A DNA stretch of 64,000 nucleotides from Candidatus Uhrbacteria bacterium (GTDB taxonomy: Bacteria > Patescibacteriota > Patescibacteriia > 2-12-FULL-60-25): positions 1 through 64,000 of the forward strand of contig JAUSEV010000013.1 of the NCBI GenBank assembly GCA_030649995.1, given 5' to 3'. Shown here piece after piece: positions 1 to 6,864 of the stretch. Both the position numbers and the translations under genes were made by a program. Within the stretch, counting starts at the first letter, position 1. Each line of letters begins with the position of its first letter. Under the pieces are notes generated by a model, which had not been told where the DNA came from, did no database searches, and was given only the letters and a program-made list of their open reading frames with translations.

Positions 1-87
1 GGTCACGATTCAAGTTGCCTTGGGAGAATAGGGGGTTCATCAAAAGCAGATTTTCAAGAGCGAATGATTGAGAGCGATTCCGCAAGA

Positions 88-123
88 GTGGGACAGAGTG
101 GGATGTGAAAGTGTGGCGTGGAA
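88..123 (+). promoter_or_regulatory. MraZ-box-like repeat cluster
   Basis: Four hexamers occur at an exact 10-base spacing: GTGGGA (88), GTGGGA (98), AAAGTG (108) and GTGGAA (118). MraZ, the repressor of division/cell-wall operons, binds TGGG-type boxes repeated every 10 bp, so the arrangement fits an MraZ operator. No mraZ or rsmH follows in the window; the next gene is a Cas2/PaaX-like protein. The match could be chance in G-rich sequence. Confidence 0.35.
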
Positions 124-142
124 ATCGTTTTCACAAAAAAGC

Positions 143-182
143 AGTATTTCAAACTTTTCCTATAGGAAAAGTTTGAAATACT
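143..182. repeat. 40-bp perfect palindrome, upstream copy
   Basis: A perfect inverted repeat centred on TATA at 161-164. The inner 32 bases recur identically downstream of the next gene at 831-862. It lies 85 bases before the start codon and could be an operator, a transcript hairpin or an element end. Confidence 0.85.
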
Positions 183-267
183 TTGGCGGATATCTTTTGT
201 TGTATTTTTTTTCAGTTGTATTTTTCTTCTTTTAAGAAAACTTAAAATGTGAGAAGATACATCCTGT

Positions 268-828
268 ATGCCAGAGGCACGGGAAAAATTAACGAGAGGG
301 GAAATAAGTAAGGCGATTTTTTTGACGGTCGGGGTGGTTGGGGTTTTGGCGGTTGGAGTCGTCTGTCCAAACCTGTTGCAGCTGATGAAGCCGATACTGC
401 GCAAACGCTATCAATCAGAACATGTTAAGCAGGCGCTATATCGGTTGGATAAAAAGGGTTATTTGGTGATTCGTCAAATGCATTCCGGATGGCTCGTAAC
501 CCTTACCAAACGGGGTCGTGAAGAGTTTTTGAAGTATGAACTTGGAGAAAAGCAGCTCAAAAAACATAAGCACTGGGATCATAAATGGCATTGTTTGATG
601 TTTGATATATCGGAGAAGCGCAGACCGATACGCGATCAGGTGAGGCACTTGCTCCGACGACTTGGTTTTTATCGTTTGCAAGACAGCGTTTGGGTTTTTC
701 CCTATGAGTGTCGAGAGGTGTTGGATTTGTTGCGGACAAAGTACAGGATTCGATCGGAGGCACTTTATGTGGTCATGGAATCATTGGATAATGATCGCTG
801 GCTCAAAAAACATTTTGAGTTGAAATGA
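268..828 (+). CDS. PaaX-like regulator with Cas2-like domain
   Basis: A 186-aa protein with two parts. Residues about 1-95 resemble the winged-helix region of PaaX-type regulators, including a hydrophobic first helix and a basic wing region ending in VTLTKRGREEF. Residues about 98-182 resemble the ferredoxin-like Cas2 fold shared by PaaX proteins and Cas2 nucleases: a first strand with an aspartate in CLMFDISE, then RRLGFYRLQDSVWVFPY. There are no other cas genes and no CRISPR array nearby, so adaptation in CRISPR is unlikely. A DNA-binding or solo nuclease role is inferred. The gene sits between two copies of one 32-bp palindrome, which suggests autoregulation or a mobile unit. The ATG at 268 has no clear ribosome-binding site. 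Confidence 0.75.
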   Translation: MPEAREKLTRGEISKAIFLTVGVVGVLAVGVVCPNLLQLMKPILRKRYQSEHVKQALYRLDKKGYLVIRQMHSGWLVTLTKRGREEFLKYELGEKQLKKHKHWDHKWHCLMFDISEKRRPIRDQVRHLLRRLGFYRLQDSVWVFPYECREVLDLLRTKYRIRSEALYVVMESLDNDRWLKKHFELK

Positions 829-830
829 AA

Positions 831-862
831 TTTCAAACTTTTCCTATAGGAAAAGTTTGAAA
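831..862. repeat. 32-bp perfect palindrome, downstream copy
   Basis: Identical to the inner 32 bases of the palindrome at 143-182. It begins two bases after the stop codon of the Cas2/PaaX-like gene. There is no T-run directly after it, so it is not a standard intrinsic terminator. Confidence 0.85.
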
Positions 863-873
863 GACGTGGCTTC

Positions 874-907
874 AGAGACCGAAAGAGACCGAAAGAGACC
901 GGAAGAG
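874..907 (+). repeat. 10-bp tandem repeat
   Basis: About three and a half units of a decamer of the form AGAGACCGAA, the last one degenerate. It begins a purine-rich stretch (about 863-1017) in which I see no gene. Confidence 0.7.
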
Positions 908-1017
908 TCAAGAGAGAGCAGAAGAAAAGATGATGGGAAGGATTAGGATGAAGATATTTTTGAAAGAGATCTCCTGAATTTGGATGGAGTTTGGGGGAGC
1001 TTGAAGGAGTTTGAAAT

Positions 1018-1043
1018 AAAAAAGACTCCCAGATTCAGGAGTC
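1018..1043 (-). terminator. Intrinsic terminator of the 1079-1615 gene
   Basis: On the minus strand a GACTCC...GGAGTC stem is followed by a run of six T. It lies 36 bases past the stop codon of the leftward gene. Confidence 0.85.
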
Positions 1044-1078
1044 GTTGGAAGCGTGGCTTGTGAGGGGGGAGGGCAGGT

Positions 1079-1615
1079 TCATGCGTTGGCGTCGATGCAG
1101 GCGGCGGGCCAGAGGTACAGGTCACGCTCTTTCGTGTCGCGGGCGCCTGCAGGATTGATCCAGCCGAGGTAGTAGCGCGTTTCATCGCTCACCACATCAT
1201 GGAGAGCGCGAGGGAAGTAGTAGTTCTTTCCCGTCACCGCGAGGAGACTCTCGAAGTCCGCATTCACCTGCGGGGGCATGGCGATGGAGCCCCCCGTCCC
1301 AAAGTACTCGGAGTCGGAGTGCACGCAGAGAACGTAGGGGATCCCCAACCTATTGACCCCGTCGCTATCGTTGAAGTCCCTCATGTCGTGGCCATCTCGC
1401 TGGCAGTGCTCGTCGCACAACTTGCGGATGAGCGAGAGCGGGAAAGGCCCGGGATGCTCGGCCGGCTCGGAGCGGAAACAGTCGGGCCAGCCAGCCTGCC
1501 AGAGCTTCAGTATCGCTTCATCGGTCGTCAGGGCAATTCCTAGTCGGGCATGGGGATTGAGGAGTTTGTGGATTACGTGCCAGTTCTTGCGTCTGGACAA
1601 CGGAATGATGTGCAT
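1079..1615 (-). CDS. Hypothetical protein, GC-rich orphan gene
   Basis: I do not recognise this 178-aa protein. It has no signal peptide or membrane segment. It is rich in His, Asp, Trp and Tyr and has four cysteines (CFRSEP, LCDEHC and VLCVHSD regions) that do not form a clear zinc motif. The gene is a self-contained unit: a TTGACA -35 hexamer upstream, a GGAG ribosome-binding site eight bases before the ATG, and a strong intrinsic terminator. Its codon use is GC-richer than mnmA or alaS beside it. It belongs to a set of seven similar single-gene units in this window, so recent acquisition is likely. The opposite strand carries open frames that are shadows of it. Confidence 0.7.
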   Translation of the reverse strand: MHIIPLSRRKNWHVIHKLLNPHARLGIALTTDEAILKLWQAGWPDCFRSEPAEHPGPFPLSLIRKLCDEHCQRDGHDMRDFNDSDGVNRLGIPYVLCVHSDSEYFGTGGSIAMPPQVNADFESLLAVTGKNYYFPRALHDVVSDETRYYLGWINPAGARDTKERDLYLWPAACIDANA

Positions 1616-1643
1616 CGGTTTTTCTCCAAAAGGTGTGGGTTTT

Positions 1644-1672
1644 GTTTATCATGGATTTTGAAGTATTGTCAA
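1644..1672 (-). promoter_or_regulatory. Sigma70-type promoter of the 1079-1615 gene
   Basis: On the minus strand TTGACA (667-672 + coordinates) is followed after 17 bases by ATAAAC. The -35 is perfect and the -10 is weak. It lies about 30 bases upstream of the start codon. Confidence 0.55.
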
Positions 1673-1706
1673 GGTGATCGTGGCAGGGTAAAAATGATGA
1701 ACTGAA

Positions 1707-2948
1707 ATGAAACAGAACATCACTAAGCCACTCAAAATCCTCGTTGGCATGTCCGGCGGGGTGGATTCGAGCGTGGCTGCGGCACTACTCGTCAAACAAG
1801 GGTTTGACGTGACGGGTGGGTTTATTAAAAACTGGTCGGACAGTAAGGATTTTTGGACCGGGGAATGTGCGTGGCGCGGGGAGAGGCGTGATGCGCTTCG
1901 AGTCGCGGCACAGCTCGACATTCCGCTTCTCACGTTTGATTTTGAAAAGGAGTATCGTCATCGCGTGCTTGATCGGATGTTTGCGGAATATCAAAAAGGT
2001 CTCACGCCAAATCCAGACGTGTTGTGCAATGAGGAGATCAAATTCGGATTGTTTTTTGAGGCGGCGATGCGTCAAGGTTTTGATGGGGTTGCGACCGGTC
2101 ATTACGCGCGGGTGCGTCACGATGGTGATGGGCAAGCGCATCTCTTGAAAGGATTGGATCCCAACAAAGATCAATCTTATTTTTTGCATCGCTTGTCGCA
2201 AAAAGTTTTACAGAAAACTTTATTTCCGATCGGTCATCTTCACAAAACGCGCGTCCGTCAACTCGCGACGCAGATGAAATTGCCGACGGCCAAAAAACCC
2301 GACAGTCAAGGGATTTGTTTTGTGGGGAAACTGGATTTTCATGAATTTTTGCGCAAGCGTATCAAGCCAACACCCGGGGACATCGTGACGCCTGAAGGGT
2401 TGACGGTCGGTCGTCACGATGGATTGGATGCGTACACGATCGGCCAGCGCCACGGATTTTTCGTCAAAGCCCCCCTTCGCGCGGGCTTCCACCATCGCCA
2501 AGGCTATGGCGGACAGGTCGGGGGGCAGGCTTGGTATGTGGCGAAAAAAGATTTCAAAAAAAATCAACTCATCATCGTGCCCTCGCGCGAGCATCCGCTT
2601 TTGTATCAAAAAGAGGCGGTGATAAAGGATGTAAATTGGACTGGGGGTAGGTTACGGCGGGCAGGTTACAGGTTACAGGTTACAGCTGACAGGTTACAGG
2701 GAATTGAGGTAGCGATTCGTTACCGACAGAAACCGGAAAAAGCCAGGCTTGTCATTGCGAGGAGTGAATCTGCGAACGACGCGGCAATCTCTGATTCAGA
2801 TGGGAGATTGCTTCGTCGTAAGACTCCTCGCAATGACAAGGTGAGTTACCGCCTTCTGTTCGACCATCCCGTCTGGGCTTTGGCTCCCGGCCAGTCCGCC
2901 GTTCTCTATCGCGGCGCCGAATGCTTGGGTGGAGGATTTATAGGTTAG
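1707..2948 (+). CDS. mnmA: tRNA-specific 2-thiouridylase MnmA
   Basis: MnmA thiolates U34 of Lys, Glu and Gln tRNAs, taking sulfur from a relay and activating uridine with ATP. The PP-loop SGGVDSS is at residues 15-21. The two catalytic cysteines are visible in NPDVLCNEE and DSQGICFVG. The protein is 413 aa against a usual 355-370. The excess maps to three repeat-derived segments absent from normal homologues: residues about 254-274 (before AWYVAKKD), about 315-331 (a heptamer array) and about 348-378 (a palindromic element encoding LVIARSESANDAAIS). All keep the frame and the C-terminal strand with its final GGGFI motif is intact, so the enzyme is probably functional. The stop codon lies at the start of a 14-unit heptamer array. 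Confidence 0.95.
   Translation: MKQNITKPLKILVGMSGGVDSSVAAALLVKQGFDVTGGFIKNWSDSKDFWTGECAWRGERRDALRVAAQLDIPLLTFDFEKEYRHRVLDRMFAEYQKGLTPNPDVLCNEEIKFGLFFEAAMRQGFDGVATGHYARVRHDGDGQAHLLKGLDPNKDQSYFLHRLSQKVLQKTLFPIGHLHKTRVRQLATQMKLPTAKKPDSQGICFVGKLDFHEFLRKRIKPTPGDIVTPEGLTVGRHDGLDAYTIGQRHGFFVKAPLRAGFHHRQGYGGQVGGQAWYVAKKDFKKNQLIIVPSREHPLLYQKEAVIKDVNWTGGRLRRAGYRLQVTADRLQGIEVAIRYRQKPEKARLVIARSESANDAAISDSDGRLLRRKTPRNDKVSYRLLFDHPVWALAPGQSAVLYRGAECLGGGFIG
2468..2530. repeat. In-frame repeat insertion in mnmA (family C)
   Basis: About 63 bases with GC-rich ends (GCCCCCCTT... and ...GGGGGGCAGG) and an inner segment CGCCAAGGCTATGGCGGAC. It encodes residues that interrupt the conserved stretch between the IGQRHGFF motif and AWYV. 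A related GTCCGCC...GGCGGAT segment lies in the group I intron near 42304-42337. Confidence 0.65.
2650..2700. repeat. Heptamer array, GGTTACA family, inside mnmA
   Basis: Seven units in strict 7-base phase from 2650. Units 1, 3, 4, 5 and 7 are GGTTACA or one change from it, and units 2 and 6 are degenerate. It is translated as part of MnmA (LRRAGYRLQVTADRLQ). Confidence 0.9.
2748..2840. repeat. Palindromic element inside mnmA (family A)
   Basis: A 93-base (31-codon) element with near-perfect terminal inverted repeats, CTTGTCATTGCGAGGAGT at the left and its complement at the right. A shorter relative sits inside alaS at 4768-4833. Both are read in frame. Confidence 0.9.
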
Positions 2949-3042
2949 AAATTAGTAATCAGTAACTCGTAACTCGTAACTAGTTACTGATTACTAGTTA
3001 CTAGTTACTAATCACGAGTTACCAGTTACGCGTTACTCTTAA
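2945..3042. repeat. 14-unit heptamer array filling the mnmA-3070 gap
   Basis: Fourteen consecutive 7-base units (TTAGTAA, CTCGTAA, CTAGTTA and variants) run without a phase break from the mnmA stop codon to base 3042, just before the first ATG of the next frame. Much of it can fold on itself because CTCGTAA/TTACGAG-type units face CTAGTTA-type units. Confidence 0.93.
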
Positions 3043-3069
3043 ATGTGTTTTAATAGTCTCATCCTTTGT

Positions 3070-3858
3070 ATGGCTTCCAAGGCTTCCGCGCGTTTTGAAT
3101 GGATTTCTCTCGTGTATCTTGTGTTTTTTGCTTTATCGGTCATGTCTCCTTCGCTGATCCGGCATGACTATTTCGGATTGGCTCAAACGCAATTGGAAGA
3201 GTTGACGATTTTTATTTTTGGAATGGCCGGCATCGTCACTTTTTCTTTTTATCAGCGTTTGATGGAGCGGCGCGAGCATGAGCGCCAACAAGCGGAAAAT
3301 GATTTTCAGAAAGCTCAAACCGAACTGATCGAGTCTTACGCGTATATCGGTTCCATCAATAGAAAAATCGAGTTGTTAAAAAAATTGGCGGATGAGACAA
3401 CCGTGTCTTCCATGGCTGATCCGCAAAAACGCATTCCCAAAGAATTGTTTTATGCTTTGGCCGCGCATGCGCGCGCGGCGGTTGGGGCGGATGCCGCGCT
3501 CATTCGTTTTGTGGAATTGCCGCGTTTGCGCACGGAGCGAGAATTTGCCCATGAGCAGGACGCGCAAAATATGTTTCGTGTTTCCAACAAAGATTTACGC
3601 GCATTACATGAACAGCATCAATCGCACGGCATGCTGACGACGGAAGATGGGAAGAATGTGTTGGTGATTCCATCCGATCGATCAGGTGCGATTAAAGGAT
3701 ATCTCTTGCTGCACGTGAAGCCAGAAGGCGCATCGGAGGCGGATATTTCCATTCTTAAAGTTTTTGTCAATCAAGCGGAGATGCTGCGTCAACAATTTGT
3801 GGTGTCTCAAGAAGCCGCGCAAGTAACGCGCTTGCCCCTTGTCGGGTCCGTGCACTAG
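3070..3858 (+). CDS. Membrane protein with coiled coil and GAF-like domain
   Basis: This 262-aa protein has two predicted membrane helices (about residues 8-28 and 43-65), then a charged coiled coil (about 67-115, RREHERQQAENDFQKAQTEL). A soluble region of about 150 residues follows, ending in DISILKVFVNQAEMLRQQFV, which has the look of a GAF domain's last helix. The layout (membrane anchor, coiled coil, GAF) is that of a sensor lacking an output domain, since no kinase, GGDEF or HTH segment follows. A longer start at 3043 is possible; I chose the internal ATG because the protein then begins with a basic leader before the first helix. It is followed after 17 bases by alaS. Confidence 0.65.
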   Translation: MASKASARFEWISLVYLVFFALSVMSPSLIRHDYFGLAQTQLEELTIFIFGMAGIVTFSFYQRLMERREHERQQAENDFQKAQTELIESYAYIGSINRKIELLKKLADETTVSSMADPQKRIPKELFYALAAHARAAVGADAALIRFVELPRLRTEREFAHEQDAQNMFRVSNKDLRALHEQHQSHGMLTTEDGKNVLVIPSDRSGAIKGYLLLHVKPEGASEADISILKVFVNQAEMLRQQFVVSQEAAQVTRLPLVGSVH

Positions 3859-3875
3859 CTGTTAGGCTATGGCGT

Positions 3876-5825
3876 ATGTTGATGGCGGATGTGCGTCAAA
3901 AATTTCTGGATTTTTTTCGTGAGCGCGGCCACGCCATTGTGCCGCCGGCGTCTTTGATTCCGGAAAATGATCCGACCACGCTCTTTACCGGTTCCGGCAT
4001 GCAACCCATGGTGCCGTATTTGTTGGGAGAGAAGCATCCGTCGGGAACGCAAATCGCGGATATTCAAAAATGTTTTCGCAGCCAGGATATTGAGGAGGTG
4101 GGGGACAATCGTCACACCACGTTGTTTGAGATGCTGGGAAGTTGGTCGTTTGGAACGTATTTTAAGGAAAAACAAATTCCATGGATGTTTGAGTTTTTGA
4201 CGAGCGCGCTTGAAGCTGATTCGACGCGTTTATACATCACGGTGTTTCGCGGCAATGAATCGCTTGGCATTTCGCGCGACACCGAGTCCGTCAAGCTCTG
4301 GCAAGAGGTTTTTCGTCAACGCGGCATCGAAGCGCGGGACGTGGATTTTTCTGAACGCGACGGAATGCAAGGCGGTCGCATTTTTTATTACGACGAAACA
4401 AAAAATTGGTGGTCGCGTTCCGGCGTTCCATCAAACATGCCCGTTGGTGAACCGGGTGGACCGGACAGTGAAATGTTTTGGGACTTTGGGTCTGATCGTC
4501 AACTTCACGAAACTTCCGCTTGGAAAGACGAACCGTGTCATGTCAACTGTGACTGTGGGCGATTTATGGAGATTGGCAATAATGTGTTCATGGAGTATCA
4601 AAAAACCGTGGACGGGTTTATTAAGCTCAAACAGCGCAACGTGGATTTTGGAGGAGGGCTTGAACGCTTCGCCGCGGCATTAAATAATGATCCGGATCTT
4701 TTTAAGATAGACGCGTTTACGTCGATAATAAAAAAAATTGAAGAATTGTCGAATAAAAAATATTCATCTGTCATTGCGAGTGGAACGAAGCAATCTCCGG
4801 AGATTGCTTCGTCGCAGACTCCTCGCAATGACACGGCCGTACGTTCTTTTCGCATTATCGCTGATCATATTCGAGCGGCGACATTCATCATCGGTGACGA
4901 GCGAGGCGTTGTCCCGTCAAACATCGGTCAAGGTTATATCGTGCGCCGTCTGATTCGACGAGCCGTTCGCGAGGGCCGTCGCTTAGGCATCAAAGAACCG
5001 TTGACCGATCAAATAGCGCGAGTCGTGATTGGTGAGTTTGGTGGAGCGTATCCAGAATTAAAGCGGAATGCCGATCGCATCGCGAGTGAGATGCAAAAAG
5101 AAGAAGAAAAATTCGGCAAGACGATCGAAAAGGGGATGAAGGAGTTGGAAAAAATGACGTATGTTCCCCCTGATAAGGGGGATAAAGGGGGTTTGAGCGG
5201 CGAGCAAGCCTTCATCCTTTTTTCCACATACGGTTTTCCGCTTGAACTGACCGAGGAGATTTTGAAGGAGCGTGGCGCTTCCATCAATCGAGAAAAATTT
5301 GAGGAGGAATTCAAAAAACATCAAGAACTCTCGCGCACGTCATCAGCCGGAAAATTCAAAGGAGGGCTTGCCGATCACTCCGTCGAGACGACGCGACTTC
5401 ACACCGCGACGCATCTCCTTCATCGCGCGTTGAAGAATGTCCTCGGCGAGCACGTCGAACAACGAGGATCGAACATCACACCCGAACGGTTGCGGTTCGA
5501 CTTCTCTCATCCGACCAAGATGACCGTCGAGCAGATCAAACAAGCGGAGCAAATCGTCAACGACGTCATCGCGCAGGATCTGCCCGTGCGTTTTGAAGAG
5601 ATGACCGTCGAAGAGGCAAAAAAACGCGGCGCCATCGGTTTATTCGAGGAAAAATATGGCGAAAAAATCAAAGTGTATTTTGTGGGCGATGACACCAAAG
5701 ATTTTTCGAAAGAAATTTGCGGCGGCCCGCACGTCACCCACACCGGCGAACTGGGGTCATTCAAAATTCAAAAAGAAGAAGCGGTGTCTGCCGGGGTGCG
5801 AAGAATTAAGGCGAATCTTTCTTAG
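3876..5825 (+). CDS. alaS: Alanyl-tRNA synthetase, short form
   Basis: Charges tRNA-Ala. The catalytic core is clear (RSQDIEEVGDNRHTTLFEML near the start, GGGLERFAA around residue 262), and so is the editing domain with its zinc ligands HTATHLLH (about 509-516) and CGGPH (about 613-617). At 649 aa it stops soon after the editing domain and lacks the C-terminal DHHA1 domain of the usual 870-aa enzyme, a form I associate with reduced genomes. Two repeat elements are read in frame: residues about 298-319 (palindromic family A) and about 431-438 (C5/G5 repeat encoding PPDKGDKGG). Translation may start at ATG 3876 or 3882. Its last 20 bases overlap the convergent Nudix gene. Confidence 0.95.
   Translation: MLMADVRQKFLDFFRERGHAIVPPASLIPENDPTTLFTGSGMQPMVPYLLGEKHPSGTQIADIQKCFRSQDIEEVGDNRHTTLFEMLGSWSFGTYFKEKQIPWMFEFLTSALEADSTRLYITVFRGNESLGISRDTESVKLWQEVFRQRGIEARDVDFSERDGMQGGRIFYYDETKNWWSRSGVPSNMPVGEPGGPDSEMFWDFGSDRQLHETSAWKDEPCHVNCDCGRFMEIGNNVFMEYQKTVDGFIKLKQRNVDFGGGLERFAAALNNDPDLFKIDAFTSIIKKIEELSNKKYSSVIASGTKQSPEIASSQTPRNDTAVRSFRIIADHIRAATFIIGDERGVVPSNIGQGYIVRRLIRRAVREGRRLGIKEPLTDQIARVVIGEFGGAYPELKRNADRIASEMQKEEEKFGKTIEKGMKELEKMTYVPPDKGDKGGLSGEQAFILFSTYGFPLELTEEILKERGASINREKFEEEFKKHQELSRTSSAGKFKGGLADHSVETTRLHTATHLLHRALKNVLGEHVEQRGSNITPERLRFDFSHPTKMTVEQIKQAEQIVNDVIAQDLPVRFEEMTVEEAKKRGAIGLFEEKYGEKIKVYFVGDDTKDFSKEICGGPHVTHTGELGSFKIQKEEAVSAGVRRIKANLS
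4768..4833. repeat. Palindromic element inside alaS (family A)
   Basis: A 66-base (22-codon) element with TGTCATTGCGAG at one end and CTCGCAATGACA at the other, and an inner palindrome GAAGCAATCTCCGGAGATTG. It is read in frame as SVIASGTKQSPEIASSQTP. It shares its ends with the longer copy in mnmA. Confidence 0.9.
5166..5191. repeat. C5/G5 palindromic repeat inside alaS
   Basis: CCCCCT, GATA, AGGGGG, ATAA, AGGGGG in sequence: one C-rich arm facing two G-rich arms. It encodes PPDKGDKGG between the EKMTY helix and the LSGEQAF segment, which are otherwise continuous in AlaRS. Confidence 0.7.
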
Positions 5826-6366
5826 TCGCTTTCCATGCTTGATAGATCGTCCAAGCGGCTAGTGTCGGGCCATCTCCTATTTTCCCTCGTTGAATACATT
5901 GCCGCCATTTTGAGATTGGTATCCACCGTACTCTTAAATCATATTCCGAAGGTTCCAGATCATCTTTTTTCTGGCGGAGATGATCGGTAACGACTACATG
6001 CATTCGATGAGGTGTTATTCCGTTGAGTGCTTCGAAAGAACCGATTGTACGTAGGCGATGAGCTTCATATCCAGTTTCTTCTTGCAGCTCTCGTTTTGCT
6101 CCATGTAAAATCGTTTCTCGTTTGTTCAGTCCGCCCGTGCAAAATTCTAATGAAGATGTCTTCAGCGTATAACGGTGCTGTTCAACGAGAAGAAGTTTTT
6201 GGTCTTGTTCAGCAATCATAATGATTCCATCGGGTAATTCCATCACAAAATATTCCCCTCGGGAATTGTCCGGCCAAATCAGTTTATCGTGACGCACGCA
6301 ATACCAAGGATTTTTGTGAACGATTTTTGAAGAGAGGAGCTTGGGTTTACGGCGAGTCATATCCAA
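5806..6366 (-). CDS. Nudix hydrolase (ADP-sugar pyrophosphatase-like)
   Basis: A 186-aa protein with a full Nudix box, GGLNKRETILHGAKRELQEE followed by TGY, at about residues 78-100, giving the metal-binding REXXEE core. The preceding EQHRYTLKTSSLEFCTGG matches the EQYR...ELPAG region of ADP-ribose and ADP-sugar pyrophosphatases, so hydrolysis of a nucleoside diphosphate sugar is likely. The exact substrate is not visible. It is transcribed opposite to alaS, and the two genes overlap by 20 bases at their 3' ends. The first codons may be MTRRKPK, two residues in. Confidence 0.85.
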   Translation of the reverse strand: MDMTRRKPKLLSSKIVHKNPWYCVRHDKLIWPDNSRGEYFVMELPDGIIMIAEQDQKLLLVEQHRYTLKTSSLEFCTGGLNKRETILHGAKRELQEETGYEAHRLRTIGSFEALNGITPHRMHVVVTDHLRQKKDDLEPSEYDLRVRWIPISKWRQCIQRGKIGDGPTLAAWTIYQAWKATKKDSP

Positions 6367-6392
6367 GATACGATAACAGCAAACTATTCAAT

Positions 6393-6422
6393 TTGACAGG
6401 GACGTTGAGTTCTTGATATCCT
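6393..6422 (+). promoter_or_regulatory. Promoter of the infA-rpsI operon
   Basis: TTGACA (6393-6398), an 18-base spacer, then TATCCT (6417-6422). It lies about 60 bases before infA and is the only good promoter-like site in the gap between the divergent Nudix gene and infA. Confidence 0.6.
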
Positions 6423-6479
6423 TCTGTCATTCATTTTCATCATTTTATTCTCTCATGTTAAAAAATTGCTCCGCCGCCT

Positions 6480-6713
6480 ATGGGTACTCAACCCTCCTCT
6501 CCCAGTAAGGATTTTTTAGTGGTCAAGGGGACGATTGAGGAAAACCTCCCGGGCGCCACCTTTCGCGTCCGGTTGGAGAATGGTCAGTTGATTTTGTGTT
6601 ATTTATCAGGGAAAATGCGCATGAATCGCATCCGACTCACTCCCGGGGATGACGTTCAGCTGGAGATTACGCCCTACGATTTGACAAAGGGAAGGATAAC
6701 GTATAGATTGTAG
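6480..6713 (+). CDS. infA: Translation initiation factor IF-1
   Basis: A 77-aa single OB-fold protein that blocks the ribosomal A site during initiation. Conserved features are [35 protein letters not shown], and the final segment [14 protein letters not shown]. The N-terminus is about five residues longer than typical. It opens the ribosomal protein/rpoA block and is followed after seven bases by rpmJ. There is no Shine-Dalgarno sequence before the ATG. Confidence 0.95.
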   Translation: MGTQPSSPSKDFLVVKGTIEENLPGATFRVRLENGQLILCYLSGKMRMNRIRLTPGDDVQLEITPYDLTKGRITYRL

Positions 6714-6720
6714 ACCTCGT

Positions 6721-6837
6721 ATGAAAGTCCGCTCGTCCGTCAAGACCATGTGCAGAGATTGCCAAGTTGTGCGTCGCAAAGGCCGAGTCGTCGTCATTTG
6801 TGCGAAAAATCCTAAACATAAGCAACGCCAGGGCTAA
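6721..6837 (+). CDS. rpmJ: 50S ribosomal protein L36
   Basis: A 38-aa protein beginning [20 protein letters not shown] and ending in KHKQRQG. Three of the four ligands of the zinc-ribbon form are seen as C11, C14 and C27, with His33 as the fourth. It sits in the standard place between infA and rpsM. Confidence 0.97.
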   Translation: MKVRSSVKTMCRDCQVVRRKGRVVVICAKNPKHKQRQG

Positions 6838-6864
6838 TTGGCTGAACGGTCCCCCTTACTACCT

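Noticed and set aside
1-1000. CRISPR system suggested by the Cas2-like protein
   Set aside because: No other cas gene is present, and no array of 25-40 base repeats with unique spacers exists anywhere in the window. The period-7 arrays have no spacers, and the 10-base tandem near 874 is too short and contiguous.
1079-1615. Integron gene cassettes as an explanation for the GC-rich single genes
   Set aside because: No integron integrase is seen, the genes are scattered over the window, have own promoters and terminators, and no attC-like inverted sites were found between them.
2748-2840. Assembly error as the cause of in-frame repeats
   Set aside because: Several different elements at different loci preserve the reading frame, and flanking protein sequence is continuous with homologues. 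Chimeric assembly would be expected to break frames; read mapping would settle it.
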